DNA of 64,000 nt, from contig NZ_CP117437.1 of assembly GCF_030687535.1 (NCBI RefSeq), positions 5,453,501 through 5,517,500 on the forward strand, written 5' to 3'. The stretch is from Pseudomonas sp. FP2335. GTDB taxonomy: Bacteria > Pseudomonadota > Gammaproteobacteria > Pseudomonadales > Pseudomonadaceae. The notes under the pieces were generated by a model, which had not been told where the DNA came from, made no database searches, and worked only from the letters and a program-made list of their open reading frames with translations. A program made the position numbers and the translations under genes. Of this stretch, positions 8,634-18,218 are shown one piece after another (position 1 is the first letter of the stretch; each line of letters begins with the position of its first letter).

Positions 8634-9533
8634 ATGGATTTCAAGCAACTGCGTTATTTCGTCGCGGTGTATGAGGAAGGCCACGTCGGCCGTGCCGCGG
8701 AGCGTCTGTCGATCTCCCAGCCGGCGTTGTCCCAGCAGATCCGCCAGTTGGAACAAAACCTCGATGTGAGCCTGTTCGAACGCAGCAGCAAACGCCTGCT
8801 GCCGACCCTCGCCGCACACACCCTGTACAACCACGCGTTGCCGTTGATTGATGGCATGCAGCAAGCCGTCGAAGCCTTGCGCAACTTCAAGGGCCAGGCC
8901 ATGCGCACCTTGGCCATCGGTGTGCTGCAAACCGTGCACACCAGCCTGGTCCCGCAAATGCTCGAACGGGTGCGCAAGGCCCAGCCACACCTGGTGGTGC
9001 AGATTTACGAGTTGACCGGGCTGGAGATTGAGCGGCGACTGCTCAATGGCTCGCTAGACATCGGCATCAGCTACCTGCCGCCACGCCAGCCGGGCCTGCA
9101 CGGCGCACTGTTGTATGAAGATGAGTTGAAGGTGGTCATCCCCGAGGATCACCCGTTGCGGGAATTCAAGAAAGTCTCGCTGAAACAGGCGGCCGAGTTG
9201 CCGATGTTGCTGCTGGGGGAAGAGTTTCAGGTCAGACAAATCTGGCAGGGCCAGTTGGCCAACCTCGGACGGCGCCCGCAGGTGCAGGCCGAGCTGAACA
9301 CCATGGTGGGGATTCTCGACAGCCTGCCCCACACCAAACTGGCGACGGTACTGCCGGGCCGCTCCCAAGACGAACACAACAGCAAGGCACTGCTATGGAA
9401 ACCCTTGAGCGAACCCAGGGTGCCGTTGAAAGTCGGTTTGGTGTGCCGTGATGCGCAACGCCAGCAGGCGACGGTAGCGCTGTTGCGCACGTTGCTGGAA
9501 GACGTGATGAATGCGCCGCAGGCAAGCGCCTGA
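8634..9533 (+). CDS. LysR-family transcriptional regulator (CynR/CbbR-like)
   Basis: 299 residues. The N-terminal winged helix-turn-helix starts MDFKQLRYFVAVYEEGHVGRA and continues ISQPALSQQIRQLE, canonical for LysR proteins. The remainder is the two-lobed periplasmic-binding-like effector domain (LAIGVLQTVHTSLVP; LDIGISYLP). It is divergent from the aminotransferase, with a 209-nt shared control region, a layout typical of LysR regulators and their targets. The inducer is unknown. Confidence 0.9.
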   Translation: MDFKQLRYFVAVYEEGHVGRAAERLSISQPALSQQIRQLEQNLDVSLFERSSKRLLPTLAAHTLYNHALPLIDGMQQAVEALRNFKGQAMRTLAIGVLQTVHTSLVPQMLERVRKAQPHLVVQIYELTGLEIERRLLNGSLDIGISYLPPRQPGLHGALLYEDELKVVIPEDHPLREFKKVSLKQAAELPMLLLGEEFQVRQIWQGQLANLGRRPQVQAELNTMVGILDSLPHTKLATVLPGRSQDEHNSKALLWKPLSEPRVPLKVGLVCRDAQRQQATVALLRTLLEDVMNAPQASA

Positions 9534-9550
9534 CTTTTTCGCGGGCAAAA

Positions 9551-9571
9551 GAAAACCCCGCCGAAGCGGGG
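9551..9571 (-). terminator. Bidirectional terminator with UUCG tetraloop
   Basis: CCCCGC-CGAA-GCGGGG (9556-9571) reads on the minus strand as CCCCGC-TTCG-GCGGGG followed by TTTTC. It lies 22 nt after the LysR stop and about 190 nt past the end of the convergent acyl-CoA dehydrogenase gene, so it can serve both. The rest of the gap to 9758 shows only a weak 6-bp hairpin at 9728-9745. Confidence 0.75.
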
Positions 9572-9758
9572 CTTTGCAGACTGTTTCCCTGACATCCATT
9601 TCACTCCGCCATCCTGGCAGAATCCTACGTGTCCGTGTTGTTGCTTTGCGCTTCCTGCGCGACGTCCATGTGAAGTAGATTAACTGTGGATCCAATTTGG
9701 CGATAGAGGACGAATAGCAGCACGTCATGTAAGAGAATACTTACACGCCCTCCTCCCC

Positions 9759-11537
9759 TTAAAACAGCGCCTCATCCAACAGGAACAGCGATTCACTACC
9801 GGCCTTTACCGACGCGTTCAGCGACTGGATACGCGGCAGCAGGCGGGCAAAGTAGAAGCGCGCAGTCCCCAGCTTGCTGGCGTAGAAGGCCTCCTCAGCC
9901 TCTTTGCCCAACGCCGCCTTTGCCATGCGCGCCCACATATAGGCGTAGGCCATGTATCCAAATGCATGCAAATACTCCACCGACGCCGCACCGATTTCAT
10001 TCGGGTTGGTTTTCGCGCGATCCAGCACCCACGCAGTCAGTTCGTCCAGGGTGTCGACCGCCGCACTCAGCGGCTTGGTGAACTCCGCCAACTCGCCGGC
10101 GGCCGAGGCAATAAATGCGCGGATCTCGTCAGCGAACAAGGTGTAGAACGCCCCACCACTGCCAACAATTTTGCGCCCCATCAGGTCCAGCGCCTGGATG
10201 CCGTTGGTGCCTTCGTAGATCTGGGTGATGCGCACGTCACGCACCAGTTGCTCCTGGCCCCACTCGCGGACATAGCCGTGGCCGCCGAACACTTGCTGGC
10301 CGAGCACGGTGGTTTCCAGGCCAAGGTCGCTCAAGAACGCCTTGGCCACCGGGGTCAGCAAGGCCACCAGGTTATCCGCACGCTCGCGGGCAGCCGGGTC
10401 TTCGCTGAACTTGGCGATGTCCAACTGCGTCGCCACGTAGGTGGAGAACGCGCGACCGCCTTCGTTCGCGGCCTTCATGGTCAGCAGCATGCGACGCACG
10501 TCCGGGTGGACGATGATCGGATCGGCCACCTTGTCCTTGGCCTGGGCACCGGTCGGCGCACGGCTTTGCAGGCGGTCACGCGCATATTCAATCGCGTTCT
10601 GATACGAGCGCTCACCGGACGCCAGGCCCTGGATACCCACCCCCAGACGCTCGTAGTTCATCATGGTGAACATCGCCGCCAGGCCACGGTTCGGCTCGCC
10701 CACCAGATAACCCACGGCCTGGTCGAAGTTCATCACGCAGGTCGCGGACGCCTGGATGCCCATCTTGTGCTCGATCGAGCCACAGCTCACCAGGTTGCGC
10801 GCACCCAGGCTGCCATCGGCATTCACCATGAACTTCGGCACCAGGAACAACGAGATGCCCTTGGGACCGGCCGGCGCGTCCGGCAGCTTGGCCAGCACCA
10901 GGTGGATGATGTTTTCGGTCAGGTCGTGTTCGCCGCCGGTGATAAAGATCTTGGTGCCGCTGATCGTGTAGGAACCGTCCGCTTGCGGCTCGGCTTTCGT
11001 GCGAATAATCCCCAGGTCCGTACCGGCATGGGCTTCGGTCAGGCACATGGAACCGGCCCACTCACCGGAGTACATCTTCGGCAGGTAGGTGGCCTTGAGT
11101 TCTTCACTGGCGTGGGTATTGATGGAGACACAGGCGCCGGACGTCAGCATCGGGTACAGGCCAAACGCCAGGCTCGACGAGTTGATCATCTCTTCAACCT
11201 GGGCCGAGACCGCCTTGGGCATGCCCATGCCACCGAACGCCGGATCACCGCCTACACCCACCCAGCCACCTTCAGCGTAGGTTTTATAAGCCTGCGGATA
11301 ACCATCCGGGGTAAACACCGCTGTGTCTTGCCAACGGCAACCCTGCTCATCGCCACCACGGCTAAGCGGGGCGATGGATTTGGCAGTGACTTTGCCGGCT
11401 TCTTCGAGGATTGCCTCTACGGTTTCGGCATCAACGGTGTCTGCCAATGCCGGCAACTGAGCCCAAATGTCGGCGACCTCAAAGACTTCGTTGAGGACGA
11501 AGCGCATATCACGCAGCGGCGCTTTGTAATCAGCCAT
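9759..11537 (-). CDS. Acyl-CoA dehydrogenase (FadE-type, first of three paralogues)
   Basis: 592 residues, the long acyl-CoA dehydrogenase class with an extra C-terminal domain. It catalyses the FAD-dependent alpha,beta-desaturation of acyl-CoA that opens each beta-oxidation turn, passing electrons to ETF. The [13 protein letters not shown] start, CLTEAHAGTDLG flavin region, IFITGGEHD and YEGTNGIQALDLMGRK segments are diagnostic. ATG 11537 matches the conserved paralogue N-termini. By gene order this is the counterpart of PAO1 PA0508 (FadE2, medium-chain preference, from memory); chain length here is inferred only. Confidence 0.9.
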   Translation of the reverse strand: MADYKAPLRDMRFVLNEVFEVADIWAQLPALADTVDAETVEAILEEAGKVTAKSIAPLSRGGDEQGCRWQDTAVFTPDGYPQAYKTYAEGGWVGVGGDPAFGGMGMPKAVSAQVEEMINSSSLAFGLYPMLTSGACVSINTHASEELKATYLPKMYSGEWAGSMCLTEAHAGTDLGIIRTKAEPQADGSYTISGTKIFITGGEHDLTENIIHLVLAKLPDAPAGPKGISLFLVPKFMVNADGSLGARNLVSCGSIEHKMGIQASATCVMNFDQAVGYLVGEPNRGLAAMFTMMNYERLGVGIQGLASGERSYQNAIEYARDRLQSRAPTGAQAKDKVADPIIVHPDVRRMLLTMKAANEGGRAFSTYVATQLDIAKFSEDPAARERADNLVALLTPVAKAFLSDLGLETTVLGQQVFGGHGYVREWGQEQLVRDVRITQIYEGTNGIQALDLMGRKIVGSGGAFYTLFADEIRAFIASAAGELAEFTKPLSAAVDTLDELTAWVLDRAKTNPNEIGAASVEYLHAFGYMAYAYMWARMAKAALGKEAEEAFYASKLGTARFYFARLLPRIQSLNASVKAGSESLFLLDEALF

Positions 11538-11660
11538 GGCAAACCTCGTGAGAACGTGAAAGGTAATTCGGTAAGGGTCGGTTTTACAGGCTCCGAGTGT
11601 ACCCGAACAACTTTTCAGACACATAGGGTCCACTTGTGACTGGCTGGTATTTTTAAGTCA

Positions 11661-13433
11661 TCACAACGCAAATGCCTCCGCAGGCAGACTCATCAGGCAT
11701 TCGCTGCCCGCTTCCACGGCGGCGCGGTGGGTGGCGGTGCGGGGCAGCAGGCGCTTGAAGTAGAAGTCGCAGGTGGCCAGTTTGGCTTGGGCGAACGCGG
11801 CATCCTCGACCTGCGCTTGGGCGGCAACCGCCATGCGCAGCCACAGATAGGCGAGCACGATGTAACCGCTGTACATCAAGTAATCCACTGCCGCTGCGCC
11901 GACTTCGTCGGGATTCTTCATGGCCGCCATGCCCACTTTGGTCGTCAGCTCGCCCCATTCCCCATTGAGTTGATTGAGTTGCGCCACATAGGCCTTGAGC
12001 TGGGCATGCTCGGCATTCGCCGCGCAAAACTTATGCACAATCCTGGTAAACCCGCGCAGCAACTTGCCCTGGCTACCCAGCACTTTACGCCCAAGCAAAT
12101 CGAGGGCCTGGATGCCGTTGGTGCCTTCATAGATCGGCGCAATCCGTGCATCCCGCGCCAGTTGCTCCATGCCCCATTCGCGAATGTAGCCATGGCCGCC
12201 AAAGATCTGCATGCCGTGGTTGGTCACTTCAAGGCCGGTGTCGGTCATAAAGGCTTTGCAGATCGGCGTGAGGAACGCCAACAGGTCTTCGGCCTCCTGG
12301 CGTTGCGCGGCGTCGCTGCTCAGGTGCGCGGTGTCGAGCAATTGCGCAGTGAAGTAGGTCAGCGCCCGGTTGCCTTCGTTGAAGGCCTTCATGGTCAGCA
12401 ACATGCGCCGCACGTCGGGGTGCACGATGATCGGGTCGGCGGCTTTGTTCGGGGCCTTGGCGCCGGTCAAAGAGCGCATCTGCAGGCGATCGTTGGCGTA
12501 TTTGATCGCGCCCTGGTAACTCGCCTCGCCGTTGCACAACCCCTGCATGCCGGTGCCCAGGCGCGCATGGTTCATCATGGTGAACATGCAGTTGAGGCCC
12601 TTGTTCGCCTCGCCGATCAGGAAGCCCTTGGCCCCGTCGAAATTCAGCACGCAGGTGGCCGAGCCCTTGATACCCATCTTGTGTTCGATAGAGCCGCAAT
12701 GCACCGCGTTGCGCTCGCCGGAATCGGCATGGAACTTGGGCACGATAAACAACGAGATGCCCTTGGTGCCCGCCGGCGCATCCGGCAGCTTGGCCAGCAC
12801 CAAGTGGATGATATTGGCGCTCATGTCGTGCTCGCCGGCCGAGATGAAGATCTTGCTGCCGGTCAGCGCATAGCTGCCGTCCGCCTGGGGCACGGCGCGG
12901 GTCTTGATCAGGCCCAGGTCGGTGCCGCAATGGGCTTCGGTGAGGCACATGGTGCCGGTCCATTCGCCGGCGGTGAGCTTAGTCAGGAAGGTGTCTTTCT
13001 GTTGCGCAGTGCCATGGGCGTGGATCGCTGACATCGCGCCATGCGTCAGCCCCGGGTACATACCCCACGAGGTATTGCTGGAGCCGATCATCTCACTGAG
13101 CACCAGGCCCAGGGACTGCGGCAAGCCTTGGCCGCCGAAGGCCGGGTCCGCCGCCACGCCGTGCCAGCCGCCTTCGACATACTGAGCGAACGCTTCCTTG
13201 AACCCCTTGGGCGTGGTGACGACGCCGTTGTCGAAATGGCAGCCTTCTTCATCACCGCTGCGGTTGAGCGGCGCGAGCACGTTTTCGCAGAATTTGGCGC
13301 CTTCTTCGAGGATCGCACTGACCATGTCGGGGCTGGCATCCGTCGCGCCCAACGCGGCGTAGTGGCCGTGGAAATCAAACACGTTGTCGATCAGAAAGCG
13401 CATGTCGCGCAGGGGAGCTTTGTAGTCAGGCAT
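11661..13433 (-). CDS. Acyl-CoA dehydrogenase (FadE-type, second paralogue)
   Basis: 590 residues with the same architecture as its neighbours: [20 protein letters not shown] at the N-terminus, [33 protein letters not shown] and [22 protein letters not shown] lies just before ATG 13433. It is upstream of the first paralogue with a 123-nt spacer that shows no terminator, so co-transcription is likely. By gene order it corresponds to PA0507. Substrate preference is not visible. Confidence 0.9.
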   Translation of the reverse strand: MPDYKAPLRDMRFLIDNVFDFHGHYAALGATDASPDMVSAILEEGAKFCENVLAPLNRSGDEEGCHFDNGVVTTPKGFKEAFAQYVEGGWHGVAADPAFGGQGLPQSLGLVLSEMIGSSNTSWGMYPGLTHGAMSAIHAHGTAQQKDTFLTKLTAGEWTGTMCLTEAHCGTDLGLIKTRAVPQADGSYALTGSKIFISAGEHDMSANIIHLVLAKLPDAPAGTKGISLFIVPKFHADSGERNAVHCGSIEHKMGIKGSATCVLNFDGAKGFLIGEANKGLNCMFTMMNHARLGTGMQGLCNGEASYQGAIKYANDRLQMRSLTGAKAPNKAADPIIVHPDVRRMLLTMKAFNEGNRALTYFTAQLLDTAHLSSDAAQRQEAEDLLAFLTPICKAFMTDTGLEVTNHGMQIFGGHGYIREWGMEQLARDARIAPIYEGTNGIQALDLLGRKVLGSQGKLLRGFTRIVHKFCAANAEHAQLKAYVAQLNQLNGEWGELTTKVGMAAMKNPDEVGAAAVDYLMYSGYIVLAYLWLRMAVAAQAQVEDAAFAQAKLATCDFYFKRLLPRTATHRAAVEAGSECLMSLPAEAFAL

Positions 13434-13523
13434 GGCAATGTCTCCGGCAGCAGATCGCTTCAACCTACTGCCGGCCAAGCCCTCGGACAATCACTGTAGC
13501 GCTGCTGAATACAGCGCCATTAC

Positions 13524-14813
13524 TCAACCGGCAGCGCTTTGCGTGCGCACGGCGCCACGCCGGGTCTGCCCGGCCGCGATCACGCAATTGCGCCCTGCGC
13601 CCTTGGCGGCGTACAGCGCCTGGTCGGCAGACTTGAGCACTTCTTCGCTGGTGCGTTGCTCAGCCTGACGCTCGGCCACGCCGATGCTGACGGTTACCGA
13701 CACACTGCTGGCGCCATTGCCCACCCGCCGTTGGCGCCCTTGCTGATCGTCCTGGGGACGATCCGGGTTGCGCAGTTTGATGTCGTAGTTGGCGATGATC
13801 TCGCGGATTTCTTCCAGATGCGGCATGCACTCATCCAGGCTCTTGCCGGCAAACACCACGGCGAACTCTTCACCACCATACCGGTAGGCGCGACCGCCAC
13901 CGTTGACCTTGGCCAGCTTGCTCGCCACCAGGCGCAGCACCTGATCACCCACGTCGTGGCCGTGGGTGTCGTTGAAGCGCTTGAAGTGATCAACGTCGGT
14001 CATCGCCAGCACGTAGTTGCGCCCCAGGCGCTGCATGCGTTCGTTCAGCGCACGCCGTCCGGGCAGGCCGGTCAGTTCGTCGCGGAAGGCCATTTGATAG
14101 GCCTCGTGGGCTACACCCGCGGCGATCATCAGCATCACCTGGCTGCACATGATGTTGAGGGTGAACGGCAGGATGAAGGTTTGTGGCAGCATCCAGAACA
14201 AACCGATAAATCCCACCAGTTGCGCGGCGTGCAGCGGGCGTGGCTGATACCAGTATTGCGCCACCAGGGTCAGGAAGCCGATCAGGAACATCGGGTACGA
14301 CAACTGGATCAGGCTCATCCAGGCCCCATGCAACGCCGGCCAGCGGATCTCTGCCAGCCAGTTCAACAGCGCCTGGGGATAACTTTGCTCCAACGCCAAC
14401 GCAACACTGCCTACGGCAAGCAACACAGCACAGCGTGCGACCAGGTCGCGGAACAGGTGGGTTTTTTCCTGCCATAACGCATAGATGCTGAACAACAGCG
14501 GCAAGAGCAGGCAACACAAATGGAACACCACGGCGGCGTCTTCACGCACGCGGCCATTGTCGCGGTAGTAGTCGGTCTGGGTATCGAGCAGGAAGTAGGC
14601 GATATACACCGTGATCATCAGAAACAGTTCGCGCTGGCGTCGATACACCGCGCAATACGAACCGCCGAGCAACAGCACCAGGGTCGGCAGCACGTTGAAC
14701 AGCGAGGTAAAGAAGACGTTGAGGTCCTTGACGTACGCAGCCGAGAGCCCGGCCAGCAACAGCAGCAACGAAGGTAGGAAATGACTGAACCGTACAGCGG
14801 ACACGCGTGACAA
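13524..14813 (-). CDS. Membrane-anchored diguanylate cyclase (GGDEF)
   Basis: About 429 residues. The N-terminal 240 residues contain seven or eight hydrophobic helices, then a GGDEF domain starting RDELTGLPGRRALNERM and bearing an intact active site, YRYGGEEFAVVF, so it should make cyclic-di-GMP. The inhibitory RxxD site that normally lies just before GGEEF is absent (NGGG at that position), predicting no product feedback. The TTG at 14813 is preferred because GGAG lies 9 nt upstream. It separates two acyl-CoA dehydrogenase genes in the same orientation. Confidence 0.85.
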   Translation of the reverse strand: MSRVSAVRFSHFLPSLLLLLAGLSAAYVKDLNVFFTSLFNVLPTLVLLLGGSYCAVYRRQRELFLMITVYIAYFLLDTQTDYYRDNGRVREDAAVVFHLCCLLLPLLFSIYALWQEKTHLFRDLVARCAVLLAVGSVALALEQSYPQALLNWLAEIRWPALHGAWMSLIQLSYPMFLIGFLTLVAQYWYQPRPLHAAQLVGFIGLFWMLPQTFILPFTLNIMCSQVMLMIAAGVAHEAYQMAFRDELTGLPGRRALNERMQRLGRNYVLAMTDVDHFKRFNDTHGHDVGDQVLRLVASKLAKVNGGGRAYRYGGEEFAVVFAGKSLDECMPHLEEIREIIANYDIKLRNPDRPQDDQQGRQRRVGNGASSVSVTVSIGVAERQAEQRTSEEVLKSADQALYAAKGAGRNCVIAAGQTRRGAVRTQSAAG

Positions 14814-14962
14814 GGGTAAAACTCCGACCCGCAAAAGAATGATGGCACTGTGCCTCTGCGCGAACAGTTAAGCATAACCTGGCACGCATGTATCACATTG
14901 CCATCACTTTAACGGCAGCCAACGGCAATCCCTGAGCGCTGTACTGTGGTTTTTTATTGCCC

Positions 14963-14997
14963 AAAAAAAGCCGCCGCTTCCGGTAGGAAGCGGCGGC
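14963..14997 (-). terminator. Strong rho-independent terminator after the third acyl-CoA dehydrogenase
   Basis: On the minus strand: GCCGCCGCTTCC-TACC-GGAAGCGGCGGC followed by seven T. A perfect 12-bp stem 22 nt after the stop at 15020. It isolates this gene from the diguanylate cyclase downstream. Confidence 0.95.
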
Positions 14998-15019
14998 TCA
15001 GGAAGTGACCCGGTAAGGC

Positions 15020-16825
15020 TTAGTAAGCCAGGCCGAAGTCTTCTTCTTTCATGTCCATCAGGTTGTTGGCGCCCGACAGCATGGTGGCCACGTGGGTACG
15101 GGTACGCGGCAGGATGCGCTGGAAGTAGAAGCGCGCCGTCTGCAGCTTGGCCGTGTAGAACGCTTCTTCGGAGGTGCCGGCCGCCAGTTTCTCAGCCGCC
15201 AGGCGCGCCATGTCGGCCCAGAAGTAAGCCAGGCACGCATAACCGGAGTACATCAGGTAGTCCACCGAGGCGGCGCCGACTTCTTCGCGGTCTTTCATCG
15301 CGGCCATGCCGACCTTCATGGTCAACTCGCCCCACTCTTTGTTCAGTGCAGCCAGCGGTGCGACGAACTCTTTGACCGCTTCGTTGCCCTCGTTGGCCTG
15401 GCAGAACTTGTGCACGATCTTGGTGAAGCCCTTGAGCGCTTCGCCTTGGGTCATCAGCACTTTACGGCCCAGCAGGTCGAGAGCCTGGATACCCGTGGTG
15501 CCTTCGTACAGCATCGAAATGCGGCTGTCGCGCACGTTCTGCTCCATGCCCCACTCGGCAATGAAGCCGTGGCCGCCGTAGATCTGCACGCCGTGGTTGG
15601 CGGACTCGAAACCGACTTCGGTCATGAACGCCTTGGCGATAGGAGTCATGAAGGCCAGCAGGCCGTCGGCCTGTTTCTTGGCTTCGTCGTCGGTGCCGTA
15701 CTTGACGATGTCCACTTGCTTGGCGGTGAAGTACACCATCGCACGGTTGCCTTCGGCGAAGGCTTTCATGGTCAGCAGCATGCGACGCACGTCAGGATGC
15801 ACGATGATCGGGTCAGCGGCTTTGTCCGGCGCTTTCGGGCCGGTCAGGGAGCGCATTTGCAGGCGATCACGGGCATATTTCAGGCCGCCCTGGAAGCCGA
15901 TCTCGGCGTGGGACAGGCCTTGCAGCGCGGTCCCCAGGCGAGCGGTGTTCATAAAGGTGAACATGCAGTTCAGGCCTTTGTTCGCCGGGCCGATCAGGAA
16001 ACCGGTGGCCTGGTCGAAGTTCATCACACAGGTGGCGTTGCCGTGGATGCCCATCTTGTGTTCCAGCGAGCCACAGCTCACCGCGTTGCGCGTGCCGATC
16101 GAGCCATCGGCGTTGGGCAGGAACTTCGGCACGATAAACAGCGAGATGCCTTTGGTGCCAGCCGGAGCGTCCGGCAGGCGTGCCAGTACGATGTGGACGA
16201 TGTTGTCGGCCATGTCGTGTTCACCGGCCGAGATGAAGATCTTGGTGCCGGAGACCTTGTAGGAACCGTCCGCCTGAGGCTCGGCCTTGGTGCGCAGCAT
16301 GCCCAGGTCGGTACCGCAGTGTGGCTCGGTCAGGCACATGGTGCCGGTCCATTCACCCGACACCAGTTTGGTCAGGTAAGCCTCTTGCTGCTCGGGGGTG
16401 CCGTGCTCGGAAATGGTGTTCATCGCACCGTGGGACAGGCCTGGGTACATGCCCCACGACCAGTTGGCGGTGCCAACCATTTCGCTCACGGCCAGGCCCA
16501 GGGATTCCGGCAGGCCTTGGCCACCGTGCTCTACGTCGTGGGCCAGGCTTGGCCAGCCGCCTTCGACGAATTGTTTATAGGCTTCTTTGAAACCAGTAGG
16601 GGTTTTAACGCCAGACTCACTCCAGGTGCACCCTTCGATGTCACCCACGCGGTTCAACGGGGCCAGCACTTGCTCACAAAACTTGGCGCCTTCCTCAAGG
16701 ATGGCGTCAACCATGTCCGGGGTAGCGTCCTGGCAAGCCGGCAGGCTCTGATAGTGCGCTTCATAGCCAAGCAGTTCGTCACGAACGAAGCGAATATCAC
16801 GCAAGGGGGCCTTGTAGTCAGGCAT
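15020..16825 (-). CDS. fadE1: Acyl-CoA dehydrogenase (FadE1-like, third paralogue)
   Basis: 601 residues, slightly longer than the two paralogues. Start [21 protein letters not shown], flavin region [29 protein letters not shown] and [16 protein letters not shown] are all present. It corresponds in gene order to PAO1 PA0506 (FadE1, long-chain acyl-CoA preference, from memory). It has its own terminator and, upstream, a tandem PsrA-like operator, so it is probably induced by long-chain fatty acids. The symbol rests on synteny, not on an alignment. Confidence 0.85.
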   Translation of the reverse strand: MPDYKAPLRDIRFVRDELLGYEAHYQSLPACQDATPDMVDAILEEGAKFCEQVLAPLNRVGDIEGCTWSESGVKTPTGFKEAYKQFVEGGWPSLAHDVEHGGQGLPESLGLAVSEMVGTANWSWGMYPGLSHGAMNTISEHGTPEQQEAYLTKLVSGEWTGTMCLTEPHCGTDLGMLRTKAEPQADGSYKVSGTKIFISAGEHDMADNIVHIVLARLPDAPAGTKGISLFIVPKFLPNADGSIGTRNAVSCGSLEHKMGIHGNATCVMNFDQATGFLIGPANKGLNCMFTFMNTARLGTALQGLSHAEIGFQGGLKYARDRLQMRSLTGPKAPDKAADPIIVHPDVRRMLLTMKAFAEGNRAMVYFTAKQVDIVKYGTDDEAKKQADGLLAFMTPIAKAFMTEVGFESANHGVQIYGGHGFIAEWGMEQNVRDSRISMLYEGTTGIQALDLLGRKVLMTQGEALKGFTKIVHKFCQANEGNEAVKEFVAPLAALNKEWGELTMKVGMAAMKDREEVGAASVDYLMYSGYACLAYFWADMARLAAEKLAAGTSEEAFYTAKLQTARFYFQRILPRTRTHVATMLSGANNLMDMKEEDFGLAY

Positions 16826-16885
16826 AGCGATAAACCTCTGCTGATGTATCTGGAATGAACAACCGCGTGGAATTGTTGTGGCGGT

Positions 16886-16912
16886 CAAACAGGTGTTTGA
16901 AACATACGTTTA
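16886..16912. promoter_or_regulatory. Tandem PsrA-like boxes upstream of the FadE1-like gene
   Basis: CAAAC-AGGT-GTTTG (16886-16899) fits exactly the known PsrA consensus (G/C)AAAC-N2-4-GTTT(G/C). A second copy, GAAAC-ATAC-GTTTA (16899-16912), matches at nine of ten positions and abuts it. The pair lies 61-87 bp before the start codon. PsrA is the Pseudomonas long-chain fatty acid sensor of the fad genes. Within the 327-nt gap 16826-17152, the only other recognisable element is the REPIN at 17038-17120. Confidence 0.75.
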
Positions 16913-17037
16913 CGACTTGGGGATGTCAAGACGCCGTTTGTCATGCGGCAAATCAATGGCGCGCACTACAGCGCACGTGGCGAGATGCCACTGCACAGGA
17001 AAGTGTAGAAGTTCAGAGGGTTGGCGCAGAACAAATA

Positions 17038-17120
17038 TGGGAGCTGGCTTGCCTGCGATGCAGGCGCCGCGGTGCATCAGGAAGAAAAAGTAGAAGCTAT
17101 CGCAGGCAAGCCAGCTCCCC
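17038..17120. repeat. REPIN (inverted REP pair, GCTGGCTTGCCTGCGAT class)
   Basis: Two REP copies in inverted orientation (about 17038-17060 and 17098-17120), differing from the commoner class by CTGGCTTGCCTGCGAT in place of CGGGCTTGCTCGCGAA. Such pairs are non-autonomous elements mobilised by a RAYT transposase encoded elsewhere. Confidence 0.85.
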
Positions 17121-17152
17121 CAGAAGAGCCAGCACGCCTGGGAGGAGAGGGG

Positions 17153-17434
17153 TCAAGCGAAGGTATCGATCAAGGTGCCGAGCATTTCATCCGAAGCCTT
17201 GGCGACTTTGGCGCCCAGCTCCACCTGAAACTTGCCTTCAGCCATCTCGACCATATTGCTCGCCGAATTCGACGGCTGGGCCCGGTCGTTGGCGCGCAGA
17301 CGATCAAGCTGTGCATCCGATGGCTGGGTCGTCGCCGCGCTGGCGATCTTGCCGGCGGCCTGGTCGACACGGTTCTGCCCGGCCTGAATGGTGCTCAGTC
17401 CCGAATAAAACGCGCTGCTTCCAGAGATGTCCAT
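17153..17434 (-). CDS. Hypothetical protein, PA0505-like
   Basis: 93 residues; not assigned a function. The first 35 residues (ISGSSAFYSGLSTIQAGQNR, then VDQAAGKIA) follow the spacing of the coiled D0 helix found at the N-terminus of flagellar rod, hook and hook-associated proteins. The rest is helical and charged, rich in Ala, Glu and Lys. There is no signal peptide or membrane segment. It lies between the fadE cluster and bioD, as in PAO1. Whether it has any flagellar role is unknown; the resemblance is by eye. Confidence 0.7.
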   Translation of the reverse strand: MDISGSSAFYSGLSTIQAGQNRVDQAAGKIASAATTQPSDAQLDRLRANDRAQPSNSASNMVEMAEGKFQVELGAKVAKASDEMLGTLIDTFA

Positions 17435-17540
17435 GGCGTAAACCTGCCTTTATAGAATCGTGAGCCCTGATTGAAGCAGAGAAACCGGCAAAACACCCGT
17501 CAAAAACACTAATGGCACAATGCCTTAGTGATAGCCAAAA

Positions 17541-18218
17541 TCAGTCAAGCAGATCCAATTGCAAGTACTCGGCCACCGCTTCAGCCCCGGCGTGCTTGAG
17601 CTTCGGCACACGCCCCAGGCACGGTGCAGGCAATCGCTCGGCCAGGGTGGCGAGGTTCTCTTCCAGACGGGAGGTCTTGGGATCGATGATATTCGCCACC
17701 CAGCCCGCCAGCGACAAACCGTCCCGGGCGATGGCCTCGGCAGTCAGCAAGGCATGACTGATGCACCCCAGGCGCACGCCCACCACCAGGATTACCGGCA
17801 GCTTCAGCGCAATGGCCAGGTCCGACAGGTTCGCCTGATCCGCCAGCGGCACGCGCCAACCGCCCGCGCCCTCGATCAGGGTGAAATCCGCATCCCGCGC
17901 CAGGATCTGCTGCATCGGCTTGAGCAACGCTTGCACCGTGAGCGCAACCCCCGCTTCGCGCGCCGCCAGATGGGGCGCGATGGCCGGCTCGAACGCCAGC
18001 GGGTTGACCTCGGCATAACTCAGCGGCAGCGAGCATTCGGCCAACAGCGCCAGTGCGTCGGCGTTGCGCAAGCCTTTGGGCGTGACCTGGCAACCAGAGG
18101 CCACCGGCTTACCGGCGGCAGTACTTTTTCCGGCTTGCCGGGCGGCGTGCAACAGGCCGGCGGCGATGGTGGTCTTGCCAACATCCGTATCGGTACCGGT
18201 GACAAAATAGGCGCTCAT
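17541..18218 (-). CDS. bioD: BioD, dethiobiotin synthetase
   Basis: 225 residues. The P-loop variant [10 protein letters not shown] (residues 8-17) at the N-terminus is diagnostic of BioD, which carboxylates 7,8-diaminopelargonate to dethiobiotin using ATP. The GAGGWRVPL segment is also typical. It is the last gene of bioB-F-H-C-D; its ATG overlaps the bioC stop by 4 nt. The bioA step is not in this window. Confidence 0.95.
   Translation of the reverse strand: MSAYFVTGTDTDVGKTTIAAGLLHAARQAGKSTAAGKPVASGCQVTPKGLRNADALALLAECSLPLSYAEVNPLAFEPAIAPHLAAREAGVALTVQALLKPMQQILARDADFTLIEGAGGWRVPLADQANLSDLAIALKLPVILVVGVRLGCISHALLTAEAIARDGLSLAGWVANIIDPKTSRLEENLATLAERLPAPCLGRVPKLKHAGAEAVAEYLQLDLLD

Noticed and set aside
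9728..9745. TGTAAG-N6-CTTACA hairpin
   Set aside because: Short AT-rich stem without T-run; a better terminator is at 9551-9571.
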